Position numbers and translations under genes: made by a program. From contig CM029666.1 in NCBI GenBank assembly GCA_017311315.1, forward strand, positions 37,830,749 through 37,894,748: 64,000 bases of DNA, in the 5' to 3' direction. Shown piece by piece: positions 1 to 11,870 of the stretch (position 1 is its first letter; every line of letters starts with the position of its first letter). The notes beneath the pieces are model-generated. The model was not told the DNA's origin. It saw only the letters and a program-made list of their open reading frames with translations, and did no database searches. The stretch comes from Dendrocalamus latiflorus. Lineage: Eukaryota > Streptophyta > Magnoliopsida > Poales > Poaceae.

Positions 1-1035
1 CGGACCAAAGCTTCACCATCCGATCACACACTTCTCAACGTTCCAGATTGCACATGCATCACGAAGTCAATCCTTATCCACTTGAGCCCACCGACGCTCC
101 GCATAACACCACCCCTATCCCCCGCCTCTTATCTTCTTCACGACGGAGATCGAACTAGCAAGCTACTACGACCACGACAGCTCGTGCGACGGGAGCGTGC
201 AGAAGCGGCAGCCTACATGAGCGGGCGTCGAGGCAAGCAAGCGCTGTGAGCGGTGGCTCGATTTGCTAGCGAGCAAGAGCGACGTCGAGCGAGCCCTGTC
301 GGCGAGTAGCAAGTGAGCATTGTGGCCGCGGGCGAGCAGGTGCGGCGGTGTCAGGCTTGGACGTGGCGAGCGAGCGTGGTGTCCATGGATCACTAGTGAA
401 TGTCCCTGATGGCTCTAAGAAATAATTAGGTGAGGCTGGCGTTAATTCATCTGTGAGACTGCATGCCAGACAATGGTTCTGAAATTTCCCCTAAAAACTA
501 CTTTTATTTTTGTCGAAATTCACTGAATTTTTGCAATTCTTATTGAAATATATTCTAGTATTTAATTTTTGTTGAAATTTACTTTTAAAACTTAAGAGTT
601 TTAGTTTGTAAAGCTTTAAGTTTCAATTTTAGAAGTTTCACGAGGTTTTATAAAATTTCAAGAGATTTCGTGATTATGTTTCATAAAGTTTCATCGTTAA
701 ATTTAGAACAAAATTCGATGAAACTTGCCTACGCCGTTCTCTGAAACCTTGTAAAACTTATGAAACTTCGATGAAACCTTATGAAACTTACCTATACCAT
801 TAGAAAGGATTCTAACAATATACTGTGCCCTAGCATCACTCAAAATCTATTATCTGGGGATGATACTGGTTTATAATGGGTGCTTATGAAAGCGTATTCC
901 ATGCCTTTTATGCTTTCTCCTTCTCAAAGAGTGTTTTTCCAGCTTTACACTTTCTTTAGGCTCAGGTTTTCAGCCAAACACGCATCATCAGGCTTGCCTG
1001 TTTAGGCAAAAATCATCTGATTTTTAGACTACCTC
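1..1035. other. No gene recognised; A/T-rich repeat-like stretch
   Basis: No convincing gene is seen. Bases 1-420 are moderately GC-rich, with short frames that look like chance. Bases 480-800 are A/T-rich and carry many scattered variants of ATGAAACTT and AAGTTTCAT on both strands. That pattern is typical of a non-autonomous transposon, but I cannot define its ends. Confidence 0.4.
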
Positions 1036-1039
1036 TAGA

Positions 1040-3972
1040 CACTATTTTTTTACCAGGCGTAGAGTACAGGTGAAATGAAACCAAATTTTCAAAAGAATTT
1101 GATTTTCGTTTTGGATTTGATTTCCTTTGATCTCTAAACTAATTCAGCCCAAATCTCAACCATCCAAGTCACCAATCCTCACCAGCATTGCTTCAACGGA
1201 AGAGAATTGCGCTGGCACTATTCATTACCCAAAAATCGCATCGCCACCGCCCGATTCATTCCGCTCTCTCTTGCGCCTTCCCGCGCTCTCTCGCTGGTGC
1301 CACCCCTGCGCCGCCTATCAGAGGTCGTACACCCCCTCTTAAATGCCCTGACCACGTGTCAGAGCTGCCGACCACGGCCACCATCGCCGCGCTGACCTTC
1401 CCGCTCTCTCTACTCTCTTTGCTCTCTTTTGCCGACCTGACCCTCCTCTGTCAACTTTTGACCGCCGTATTTCTTCACCTAAGGCAGCCAGTGCATACCC
1501 TCTACCAGCCGCATCGCGCCTCCCCGACCCTTCCCGACCATGCCACGCGCCGCCAATACCATTGCATAGCTCTGGTACCGAACCGCCTCTACCGCTCTAT
1601 AAAAGCCCCCGAGCCCCTCCATTCAAAGACATCGACGCCTAGGGTCAGCCAGACACCCTAAAGCTTTGACAGCCTCCCCCATTGCCGGCAATCGTCGGAA
1701 TTCCCCAAGGCAAGCCCTAACTCTATTCTGCTCCTCCGATCAATCACTTTCTAATTACCTTCGTCTGTAGCCTCCTCATGCCCCTAGAAATATCCCTGAG
1801 CCATTGACTTAGCTTCCCGAGCCTCCCTCTTCCCTATCGCCGAGAACCACTGCACGGCCAAAGCACCTCGTTGTGGACAGCCCAACTCCGACCACCACTT
1901 CCCAAACCCCACATCCCCAAGCTTACCCTAACCCCAAAGATGCTCAAACACAAGTGCTACCGTCCATTTAACCCTTTGTTGGCCCTGTACCATTCAAACA
2001 TCCCACGAAAAGAAAAACCTCGCCGCCGGCGATCGCCGACTCCCCTGCCCCCGCCAACCCCAAAAGTGGAACCCCGTAGTGCCAGGAACCAAACTATAGT
2101 CTCCTTTTCCGTCGCAACCCCCCTAGCTTTGCCTGTTGCCATCGCTATCCTCCTCTGTTTTCCCGTCACGCGCATGGTCAAGCAAGGAAGATGAACAATA
2201 ACAGTGCATTACTGTTCACTTGACCCGTTAACCCCGAGCCCAAACCCGCATGAACAGTAGTGGATCTGATGCGACCAGACTTGCGATGAACAGTAAACCC
2301 ACAATGAATAGTACCTAGACCCATTACTGTTCACCCAAACCCGACAGTACAAATGTATACCCATTTCGACCGTTTCGAGCCAACCGATCCATTCCCCAAC
2401 TCCGTTTCACCTATTTGGACCCCTATAAACCCAAAACCCATTTTATTTGGATTTCTTGGTTTTTCTTTCTTTATTTAATTTCTTTATTCCAAGCTCAGCC
2501 CTTCGAGCATAGAATTGAGTTGTTTTCTTTTGCTTTACATTAGCTCCCGACATTGAAGTTCAGCCGGACCAGGAAGGAGTAGCTCAAGCTTAAGAAATAG
2601 AAGAATTTGCAATCGTAGAATAGTTAGACCCGCAAAGCAAATTACATGTTTTTAATCATATTGAACCTACATTCATTTAATTGTTATTTATCAGTACTTT
2701 CATTATGTTTTTTACAAGTTTTTAGAATGACATGATATTAGCTAACGTCTTATCACCCGAAAAAGTCCTGTTTAATTTGATGGCCATATTCACTTTGACA
2801 AGACTTGGTAATATTAAATATATTATTAATGTAATCATGATAGTTTAGGAACTCAACAAATTTTCCACTACTAAGAGATTTGTCATTTTACTGATAGAAT
2901 TTTAAAAGTGGTTCTAGGATAAGGAAGTCTTACGGGAAGCGTTGGCGAGGTCCCATGACCTTATTCTAGGGTGGAGGCTTAGACCGAAAAGGTGGTAGTG
3001 CAATGGGAACTGAAATATGGGTTTGTAGGTGAAAGATGCCTTAGTGAAAATATAAGAACGAAACATTTATGCTAACTAAAGAACATAGCGATCGTGCAAC
3101 CACAAGTGTTGATTCGTCAAACTTGATCTAGTAACTCCTCAAGTTTGATTGAATCTCTACAACTAGTGGGGGGAGACCGAGGGTGAATTCGTATGGGAGG
3201 TGGTTAACCATACAACGGTAGGGCTGCGATAAATTGGGCGAGGCCGTGTGGGCCACTCGAATTTGTTGAGATCAAAAACCTACTGGGTAGAGGCTATATA
3301 AAGAATTGAGCAGTGAAAAGCCTTATTTTCTTAATTCTGTCGCGGGAGTTAAGAGATCTTATGGGTAAAGCTGAGAGTATTTGAATACGCCGTGCTTCCG
3401 GAAAATGAAACTGTGTTTAATGGGTGAATCCAAAAACAAAACATAAGTAGATTTGGAGTTTGACTAAGATTGGTATTCAAATTGTAAAACCCCGTTCTCC
3501 TTAAGAAGGTTATGATTTTATGTCTAAAACTACATCCATATAAAATAATAAACTACTTTATCCCACTCCTTGGTAAATCCTTACATGTAGTTAAATAGTA
3601 CTTTCCATGTGACTTGTTCAGTACAGTGGTTTGTACTCATACTTACTAAAAATAATAAAAGAAAATACTTGGCAAGAGAATGATGAAGTTTGCGAGGACG
3701 ACATGGTGGAATTCTATGAAATTGATGACGCTTCGGATTAGGGTTGTTCTCCGCTCAAGCCTGCCTGTGGTGTGTTTTGGTTTTGTTTGTGCTTAAGGGT
3801 TGTTTGCCCCGCTGTAATACTTGGTTGTTAAGTTTTTATGTTGTAATAAAGTTGGCTTTTGTTCTTGAGTATGTGTTGGCAATGTTGTACACTTGGTTGA
3901 TGTAACTCGCAGCTGAACAGTTATGAGAAGTTGCGAGTGAATCACAATGCCCCTAAAAATGAGGGCATTACA
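1040..3972 (+). mobile_element. Probable long Ty3/gypsy-type LTR (solo or truncated)
   Basis: This is a roughly 2.9-kb block without coding potential. It has the layout of a long grass gypsy LTR: a TATA-like CTCTATAAAAG near 1595-1605, a C/T- and GC-rich transcribed part, then a T-rich and AATAAA-like tail, ending in GGGCATTACA at 3972. The right border (ends in CA) looks good. The left border is only estimated, because no exact TG start or target duplication was found. No primer site or polyprotein follows, so it is solo or truncated. Confidence 0.5.
1595..1605 (+). promoter_or_regulatory. TATA box of the putative LTR
   Basis: CTCTATAAAAG sits about 550 bp inside the putative LTR. It is followed by a C-rich leader, as expected for an LTR promoter. 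The assignment depends on the LTR call. Confidence 0.45.
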
Positions 3973-4633
3973 ATAGGGCACCAACCAAACAAGTAGCAGT
4001 GTAAAAAAAGCTCGAGACTCGCGAGTTGCTTGAGCTCGACTCGAGTTCCAAACAAACCAAGCTCAAATAGCTCAGTATGGCTCGAATAGATGCGCAATAT
4101 GATTCGTATGTCCTTTTTTGACAGCACACCAAGCCCCTTACCCCTTTCCTCTATCAAAATTTTATTTTCCTCAGTAACTAAAGCCATTCGTGACTCAACC
4201 TATCCTTGAGCCGAGCTCGAGCCTACTTAATTTCTTAGCGAGCTTATTCGAACAAAGCTCCAATCTACTTAGCTTTGAATCGAGCTGAGCTTAAAGCTAG
4301 ATCTAAGTTCGAACCCTAATTTAGCCTCGGCCCAAATTTATACTAAGCTCGAGCATACGTTGATTGACTTGTTTGAGCCCGTCTCGTTTACATTGTTACG
4401 AACAAGCCCTTGCCAAAAGAAATGATTTTCCGTTGCAGTAGCGCCTGTACGAGAGAATTTTCTGCACGTGTTTGAACTACGGCCTTTGACCTTTCTAACG
4501 CGTGCATCCCCTGGCAGTGGGAATGCCCAGGCCCTGGATCCCTCTATTTTGCTTGGTTTCTATACTCGAGAGAGAGGAGAAAAAAAGGCATGTGAAAATG
4601 AATCAATCATGTCAGAATTATGCCTCTTCCTAA
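3973..4633. other. Intergenic repeat with many GAGCTCGA/CTCGAG motifs
   Basis: No gene is seen. Between about 4010 and 4390 the sequence is dense in short variants of GAGCTCGACTCGAG and AAGCTCGAG. This suggests a non-autonomous DNA transposon with internal repeats. Ends were not resolved. Confidence 0.35.
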
Positions 4634-5116
4634 GGGTATCTGTAGTGTATGAAAATAGAGAGTCTTAAGTCACCTTAAGGTCAACATTATATACATTACA
4701 GGGGGTGACTTTAAGCAGGTTATAAGCAAAAAAGGCTTAAGGCTGGTCCTTAAGCTAAAGACCTGGTCACAAGCATTAAAATACAATTTTTCTTTATCTT
4801 TCGAGTGGGACCGTCTTAAGGCCCTTTGGGTTATATGGCCCCGTTTGGCACAGTTTTAGCTCCAAGATCTATGCTAGATCTGTAGTTTGTTGACTAAATT
4901 AAAGTGAATTAAATATTTTTATTTAATATATAATATAAATGAAATGAGTCATGTAAATGCAGTTAACATGCCTGCAACTCTAGATCAAGGATTTTCTAGA
5001 GCTACAGATGACCAGCTAGAGCTCTACCAAACGGGATCTATATACTATGGAGTCGACCTTAAGGTTTAAATGGGACCCACATTAAGACCCCTTGAGTTAT
5101 ATACACTATAATGCCC
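4634..5116. mobile_element. MITE with TAA target duplication, carrying a nested insertion
   Basis: The terminal inverted repeats GGGTATCTGTAGTGTAT (left) and ATACACTATAATGCCC (right) are flanked by TAA at 4631-4633 and 5117-5119. A second copy of the family lies at 16742-17027 and can be aligned through most of its length. This copy is longer because another element is inserted at 4837-5038. The 3-bp TAA duplication fits the Tourist/PIF-Harbinger type. Confidence 0.8.
4837..5038. mobile_element. MITE nested inside the 4634-5116 MITE
   Basis: The inverted ends GGCCCCGTTTGGCA and CTACCAAACGGGATC bound about 202 bp, with TAT on both sides (4834-4836 and 5039-5041). The sister MITE at 16742 has uninterrupted sequence at the equivalent point, which gives an empty-site comparison. 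Confidence 0.75.
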
Positions 5117-5119
5117 TAA

Positions 5120-6519
5120 AGAGTCGGCCAACATCATACGACTACAGCAGCGCTGCTTGCGCCACCTCGCGAGTTACAACAAAGCAAGCAGAGCACCGCG
5201 TTCAGCCTGCAGCAGTTAGTCGTCTTGTTTGTTCCCAAAGCTAGATTCAAACTCGACCGCAACTGCAATCGCACGGACTGGCTGCGTGCTGACAAATGGT
5301 TTGAATCGCCATTGCGGGGCCCGTTGCTCCCGGTCTCACACTGTCGGTGTTCCTGCCGCACGCTTCAAACACTTGGACGTTTTCGGAACAAGTAGTGTGA
5401 TTGATTGGTGCCTAGATTTTCCTTATCAAAATTTGGCTAGCTTTAACAATTTGACATTTATTTGAATGGCTGTCAAAGCTTTGATAAGCTTATGGCCTAT
5501 AGTGATCTATATGTATTTTTTTTTGTCAATCTTTGATCAAATTACGGGCAACCGAAATCCAAAGTGCCAAAGACATGGGCCGCAAGGCTACGACTACTGG
5601 TAGCAAGTAGCATTTACGCTACTTATTAATCAAACCCACTCACCCAAAGCAAGATTGTTATTAACGGCTAATCACTTTGAAAAATATAGTGTGGGCCCCA
5701 TTCCTGCGGCGATGCATCGTCCGTACGGCAGCTTTCGGTCGCCCGAGCGACGCGTCGTCGTCACCTGCCGCGCCGGCGAGCTGGACACCGCCACGTGCCC
5801 GTGAGCGGCCGCCTCCCTGAGGGGCGAGGAGTATTCAAAATCATTTCAAAGCGACCCCCTCGCTATTCTGTGAGCAACTGGCACATGCGCCCTTGCACTT
5901 CGGGGATATACTTAGGCAGTGTTTTATTGCACTTAAAGCTTATTTTAATGTTTGGTACTGTTTGAGGTTTATTTTTGTACTGCAGGTACTGTTAGTTTTT
6001 AAGCATAATTAATTTTTTTTAAAATAATACATCATCACAGATAATACAAAAAATAAGAAGAAAAATGACAAAAAACTGAAAAAAGTTAAAAAAAATCCAG
6101 AAAAAGACGAAATTAAAAAACTAAAAGCTTAAGCTCAGAGCAAAGCCTTAGAAAGATTTGGTCACTTGTCAAAAAGTAAAACAGGGTCGGTGAGTTCCCT
6201 TTTCTGTTTTAGATATTTATGTCTCGTTTAGAATATATGATTTTTCTAATTCCTACAAAAAAAATGAATTACTCCTGTGAAATTATGCGTTCTAAAAGGG
6301 GCCTTACGTCTAGGCGTGGGCATTAATTTATGCATGATAACTTTCATATTAGTACCCCGTAGAGTGCATAGTTGAGCTTCAGAATATTTTTATAAAAGTT
6401 TCTTGCTACATACACTTTTAAAACATTTTTCAGAAAAACTTTACCACATTACTCCATATGAAAAAGTCGGTGATGCACGCAACTATATTGAATGCCTTGA
6501 TTGATCTAACTCTCCATTA
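5120..6519. other. Intergenic, no gene recognised; a MITE-like A-rich block
   Basis: Short frames at 5134-5465 show no recognisable domain and are probably chance. Bases 5920-6170 (AAGCTTATTTT near the left, CTAAAAGCTTAAGC near the right, long A runs between) resemble hAT-like MITE copies found elsewhere in the window (54146 and 59331). Nothing else is supportable. Confidence 0.4.
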
Positions 6520-6863
6520 GAGCAAGTTTAATAAGGTTAACTGTGCTAGCTATAAGGGAATCCATGTCAGCATAGTCCTATGTGGAGGGGAGAGAAAAGG
6601 AGAGAGAGAGCCAAGCCGACTCCCATGCAAGAGTCAGGCTATAGCACAGGAAAAGAGGCATTATCCATGCATGTACCCATAGAACTAATTGCTATACCCA
6701 TGCATGTATTAAATTATCAATACCCATGTATGTATTAAATGATTGAGAGCTCTTGTGGAGACAATTTATAGCCAGCTTATTGTATGAGTTGACTGCATCA
6801 TTATCTTTTGATTACATGGAAATGTATTGGAGGTAGCAGCTATCTGTACTATTAAACTTGCTC
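6520..6863. mobile_element. Tourist-like MITE, GAGCAAG family
   Basis: The ends GAGCAAGTTTAATA and TATTAAACTTGCTC are inverted repeats, flanked by TTA at 6517-6519 and 6864-6866. The same terminal motif and 3-bp duplication occur at 16448-17042, 25148-25693 and 25235-25531, so this is a four-copy family in the window. It lies about 1.3 kb upstream of the kinesin start codon. Confidence 0.85.
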
Positions 6864-6866
6864 TTA

Positions 6867-8163
6867 GAAATAGGTGGAGGGGAAACTGCACCATAAATTG
6901 TCAAAAAAAAGAAAAAAAAAGAAAAGAGGAAAACGAAATCTACACCAACCAGCCAAGTGGAGACAAGGCGTTACCCAACCAAACCACGAAAAGCAGCAAA
7001 GAAAAGGTCCCCTCGCTTCAAAACACGGTCCACTTTTCTATTCCTCCACCCACCTGTTGCCTTGAATTCCACTCCAAATTCAAACGGGATAATTTATAAT
7101 TCACTCGAAAGAGTGACGTGACTTAAAATGTCACTTAAAAGATTAACGTCTACTATATGCCACTTTAAAGATGTTTAGATTTAAGATATACCATTACTTT
7201 GATTTTCTTTCAAATTAGATCTTTCCCCCTTTTGGCTGTGGGAAATGATCTTTTTGTCATTGCGTTCCATGCTTTTATGCTTCCAGAAAATACCACGATT
7301 ATGTGTTATAAACCACTGCTTATGTCGGATTTGCGTTAGGATGTGAAGGTGAAATTTCTTTTGGCAACTATTGGATGTTACGATAAACTACTGCTAATGT
7401 GTTATGTAATCTGGTAGCTTTTAGGAACTTGTTGTCATAGCGGGTTCCGATGGTTATCTTGTTAACGTATTATGCACCACTGCTTTGCAATAGATAATTG
7501 TCTGATTAATTTGATATGTTGTTTGTAATAATTATCTTACAATAACTCTCATTATCTGTTAGTACATTGTCATATGCAAAACTCTATTGAATTTTCTTTG
7601 GCATAATAATAACAATTTAGTCAGACGAATAACAATAATAATTAAGTACTAAATAACATACTATCATCTAAGTTATTACATAAAGGGCACTACATGCTTG
7701 TACCATTTCACGCATAAACACAATATCTAACCATCTACAATTGTCACTCATCCGTGGGCAAAACTGCCATTTTTTATGGCCAAAAAGAAGAAACTTTAAT
7801 TCACAATAAAGTCAAAGTAATAGTATATCTTGAATATAAATATATTTGGAGTGCTGCGTAGTGGAAGTCAAACTTTTAAGTAACATTTCGAGCCACGGTA
7901 TTCTTTCTACTAGTGAAATCTCGTGAGTTATCCCTTCGAATTCATAGTTGGAGGGCGTCGCGCAACGGCACACGAAACACAGGGAGCAAACCGCGAAAAG
8001 TCCCTCCCCCACCCCGAAGCAGGAGGCTTTTACGTCTACTACGGCTCGCTCCGCCTCCCGTTGTCTCCTGCCTCTCTGTCCACTCCCCCTCCCTTGTCTT
8101 CCTCCCTTACTCCCCACTCCACAGGGCAGCGCCCCTCCTCCGAACCCCACCTCGCCCGCGACG
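6867..8163 (+). other. Upstream region and 5' leader of the kinesin gene
   Basis: No gene is seen from 6867 to about 7900. From about 7950 to 8163 the sequence becomes C/T-rich and GC-rich, as in many grass 5' UTRs, and runs directly into the kinesin ATG at 8164. I could not pick a convincing TATA box. A minus-strand frame over 7812-8513 is antisense to the leader and first exons and is not considered a gene. Confidence 0.5.
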
Positions 8164-11100
8164 ATGAACGGAGGCGGGCGCCGGAGATACTCCTCCGAGC
8201 AGCTCCTCTTCGACGTCCCCGCCAATGCAGGCGCGGCCGGCGGCGCCGGCAGGTGGGCCCAGGTACGGCCACCGATCCATCGAGATCTGCGTGGAGTGCG
8301 GCATCTCCGGGTGCTTTCCGGCTTTAGCTTATTCGGGCCTCTTCTGTGCGTGCAGCGCGGCGGGCTGCTGCGCGGGGACGGGGAGATCTTCGTGTCGGTG
8401 GAGCCGGCGACGCCGGCCCGTCTGCGCGGAGGGGACGCGGCGGCGGCGGCGGAGTCGCCGGGGCAGAGGCAGCAGCTCAGCCCCGGGCTGCTCGATCTCC
8501 ACGCCTTCGACACCGAGCTTATCCCCGATGTAAGTAAGACGAGAGCTGCATTTGTAGTTAGCGCGTCTGTTTCGATGATCTCGCATGGTTGGGTTACATC
8601 AAAGATGTTATAGATGGTTGCCGATATGGTGGATCTGATGTTTCGAATCCGAGTGCGGAGGCACGGCCGCCTGGGTCGTCAAAAATATTGTCTTTTCAGT
8701 TTTTTTTTGAATTGATCGGCTGCTTGGAAAAGCAAATGGAGAAGTCTTTTGTTTATGATTTGGCTTTGGTCTTACTTTAGGTGTGCTAGGTTGGATGTGC
8801 AATTGCTTTTGAGGGATTAGAATGTCGCAGTGTTAAACAGATATTAGTTTTGTGGAATCGTAGGTGGTTGTTGAGATGTGGCACCTCAAGATCATTACTG
8901 AACTACTCATTGTATGGTCCAAGCTATTGTTTTGTTTAAATTTGGTTGTTTAGTTTAGATTACACGACTTACTTGATTTTGTTGATGAATCATCCGATTT
9001 AAAACCTAAGTGTTTGCCCAGATGGACGTACTTGATTTTGTTGATGAATCATCCGATTTAAAACCTAAATGTTTGCCCAGATGGACGTACTTGATTTTGT
9101 TGATGAATCATCCGATTTAAACCTAAATGTTTGCCCAGACTATGTGAATAATCTTTTGCACACGGTAAGTTCTATATTAACTAGAGCTCAAATTCATATA
9201 CAGTTCCAAGTACCAGGGATGTATGATGGTGCTCAAAAGTTTGGCTATGCCAATGGAGGAGGCTTTGATGATTCAGATCTGAGCTTCGCTACAAATAAAC
9301 AGATTAGCAAGTCCACTGTTTTTGCTGAAAGTAACTACCTCAAGGCCTTCCCTGAGAAAGAGAAGGCAGCCCCCGTTGCCAAAATCAAAGTGGTGGTATG
9401 TTTCTTGGTTTTGTTCCATGATTGTTGATAAGTATTCCTAAATGGCTCAGCAGAACTTATGATAACCTGTCTACTTCTAATAGTTTCGATGTGGCATGTT
9501 GAATGCAGGTGCGCAAAAGACCACTTAACAAGAGGGAAATATCAAAGAAAGAAGAAGATATCATAGACATTGAACAAAACTCAAACTCTTTGACTGTCCA
9601 TGAGACTAAACTTAAGGTTCTTGCCAAGCTACTTATTTCCATCTATATGCATTATCTAAGGCCAATGTCCCTTAGGGTCTTACGTTCCTACTGGTGGTCT
9701 ATACTCATTCCTCAATGCCTGGCACATTATTCTGCAGGTTGACCTCACTGAATATGTTGAAAAGCATGAATTTGTATTTGATGCTGTTTTAGATGAGGAC
9801 GTCTCAAATGACGAGGTGATTATAAACTGCATACTCTTTATAGTTAGTGTTATTAAGTATTGTAAATCCATTCTCAACAAGCTGGATTCATTTTATTTAC
9901 AGGTTTATCGTGAAACAGTGGAACCTGTGGTTCCTGCTATTTTTAATCGTACAAAGGCAACTTGTTTTGCTTATGGACAAACTGGTATATGTCTAATCTT
10001 CTCTACATATATGTGTATATTTGCAGCATACTTAAGACTATTTCTAACTCATATTGTCCAATCAGGTAGTGGAAAGACATACACCATGCGGCCACTTCCT
10101 CTTAAGGCCTCCCAAGACATTCTGAGATTGATGCAGCATACGTACCGCAATCAAGGCTTTCAGTTATTTGTCAGTTTCTTTGAGATATATGGTGGGAAAT
10201 TGTTTGACCTTCTCAATGAAAGGAGGTAAGTTATCCCCAAATCTTTGATGTTTAGAAAGTGTAACTGCCTCCTGTTCTAAGTACGAATCGTTCCATGCAG
10301 TAAACTTTGCATGAGAGAGGATGGAAAACAGAAAGTTTGCATTGTCGGTTTACAAGAGTATAGAGTCTCTGATGTTGAAACTATCAAGGATTTGATTGAA
10401 AAAGGCAGTACCACCAGAAGTACCGGCACAACTGGTGCAAACGAAGAGTCCTCAAGGTCTCATGCCATTCTTCAGCTTGCTATTAAAAAGCATGTTGATG
10501 GTAATAACTCCAAGCCACCCAGATTGGTTGGCAAGTTGTCGTTTATTGACCTTGCGGGCAGTGAGCGTGGTGCTGATACAACTGACAACGATAAACAAAC
10601 AAGGTCATCTCTCACAACTTTTTCCTTCTAACATTGTCCTAAGTATGTCATGAATATGTAGGTGTTTTGCTGTGCTGAACTGCCCTTTTCAATATACAAC
10701 GCAGAATTGAGGGTGCTGAGATCAATAAAAGTTTGCTTGCCTTAAAGGAATGCATCAGAGCACTTGATAACGATCAGACTCACATTCCTTTCCGAGGCAG
10801 CAAACCAACCGAAGTTTTGCGAGATTCATTCATTGGAGATTCACGCACTGTCATGATATCATGCATTTCCCCTAGTTCTGGTTCTTGTGAGCATACTCTG
10901 AACACATTGAGATATGCTGATAGGTGATTGTCTATCCTCAGTTCTTTCTGTTGCAATAGCTGCTATGTCCATATAACATAAGCAACACATTCTCATCTTC
11001 AGGGTGAAGAGTCTGTCGAAAGGAAGCAACACCAAGAAAGATGTTCCTTTGGCTGCTGTGCCTTTACGAGAGTCAAGTCCTTCCCCACTGGCATCAGTTG

Positions 11101-11870
11101 TACCCTCTTTCTCTGCAACTGAGGTGATGAATGATATCACTGAAAGGAGTAATTTTGGTTGGCCCAAGCAGCAGTATGTCAAGGAACAGCCCGCACCAAC
11201 ACTTGTGGATAGAATGCCCAAGGTGAAGGAAGATTTGGTATTCAGTTCGTTGAATGGTGGTTATTTCAAGGAACAAAGAACCAAGGGTACTGCAGCAATG
11301 GGCATAGCTGAAGTACCAGATACGATGTACCAGCAGGGAAGGCAACAAGCAAGGAAGGCTAGAGACCCAACTTCGGAGAATAATATGAGAAATTCCATTG
11401 CTTATCCGATTAGAAGGGCTGTGCCAGAGGAAGATGACGATTTGAATGACCTCCTTCAGGTATGGTGTTAATGCCTCTGAAACATTTTCTTGATACAAGA
11501 TGACCGAGTTACATTTTGACTTTGTATAACTGCTGCAGGAAGAGGAAGATTTGGTGAGCGCTCATAGAAAACAGGTGGAAGAGACCCTGGACATCATCAG
11601 AGAGGTTAGTTCCCAACATGGTGAATTGTCTCGCTGTCGTTGGTTGCCGTATCATTTTGCCATAACCTGCGGACCTCTTGTCTTGATCAGGAGATGAACT
11701 TATTAGTTGAAGCAGATCAGCCTGGCAACCAACTAGACGGCTACATCACAAGACTAAGCAGTATACTCTCGCAGAAAGCTGCTGGAATCGTGGACTTACA
11801 AGCTCGTTTAGCGCAGTTCCAGAGGCGCTTAAATGAGAATAACGTGCTGCTATATGCCCAGTGCCCGTGA
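8164..11870 (+). CDS. KIN13B: Kinesin-13 microtubule depolymerase, 12 exons, 705 aa
   Basis: Internal-motor kinesin of the kinesin-13 family. The family uses ATP to peel tubulin from microtubule ends and in plants affects cell and trichome shape. Exons: 8164-8262, 8356-8529, 9204-9395, 9509-9616, 9738-9815, 9903-9984, 10066-10225, 10301-10603, 10705-10923, 11003-11459, 11539-11604, 11691-11870. All introns are GT-AG and the frame closes exactly (2118 nt). Visible motifs: the KVD finger (residues 191-193) diagnostic of kinesin-13, P-loop GQTGSGKT (242-249), switch I NEESSRSH (345-352), switch II DLAGSE (381-386), and a C-terminal coiled-coil-like tail ending in LLYAQCP. The start is the first ATG after the leader; its residues MNGGGRRRYSSEQLLFD look like grass kinesin-13B. 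Odd points: residue 433 is Pro where the family has Leu in the SKLTEVLRDS motif. Intron 2 (8530-9203) holds a 59-bp triplication and an in-frame optional exon at 9081-9164. The isoform letter is from memory. Confidence 0.93.
8971..9140 (+). repeat. 59-bp tandem triplication in kinesin intron 2
   Basis: Three copies start at 8971, 9030 and 9089 with a period of exactly 59 bp. The last copy is partial and runs into unique sequence near 9140. Copies differ by an A/G change (CCTAAGTG versus CCTAAATG) and by one A in an A run in copy 3. Each copy carries TTTGCCCAG, a splice-acceptor-like motif. The third copy forms the 5' part of the possible cassette exon 9081-9164. Confidence 0.9.

Noticed and set aside
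7812..8513. 233-codon minus-strand frame
   Set aside because: It is antisense to the kinesin leader and first exons, GC-biased and without any domain. The plus-strand exons explain the sequence.
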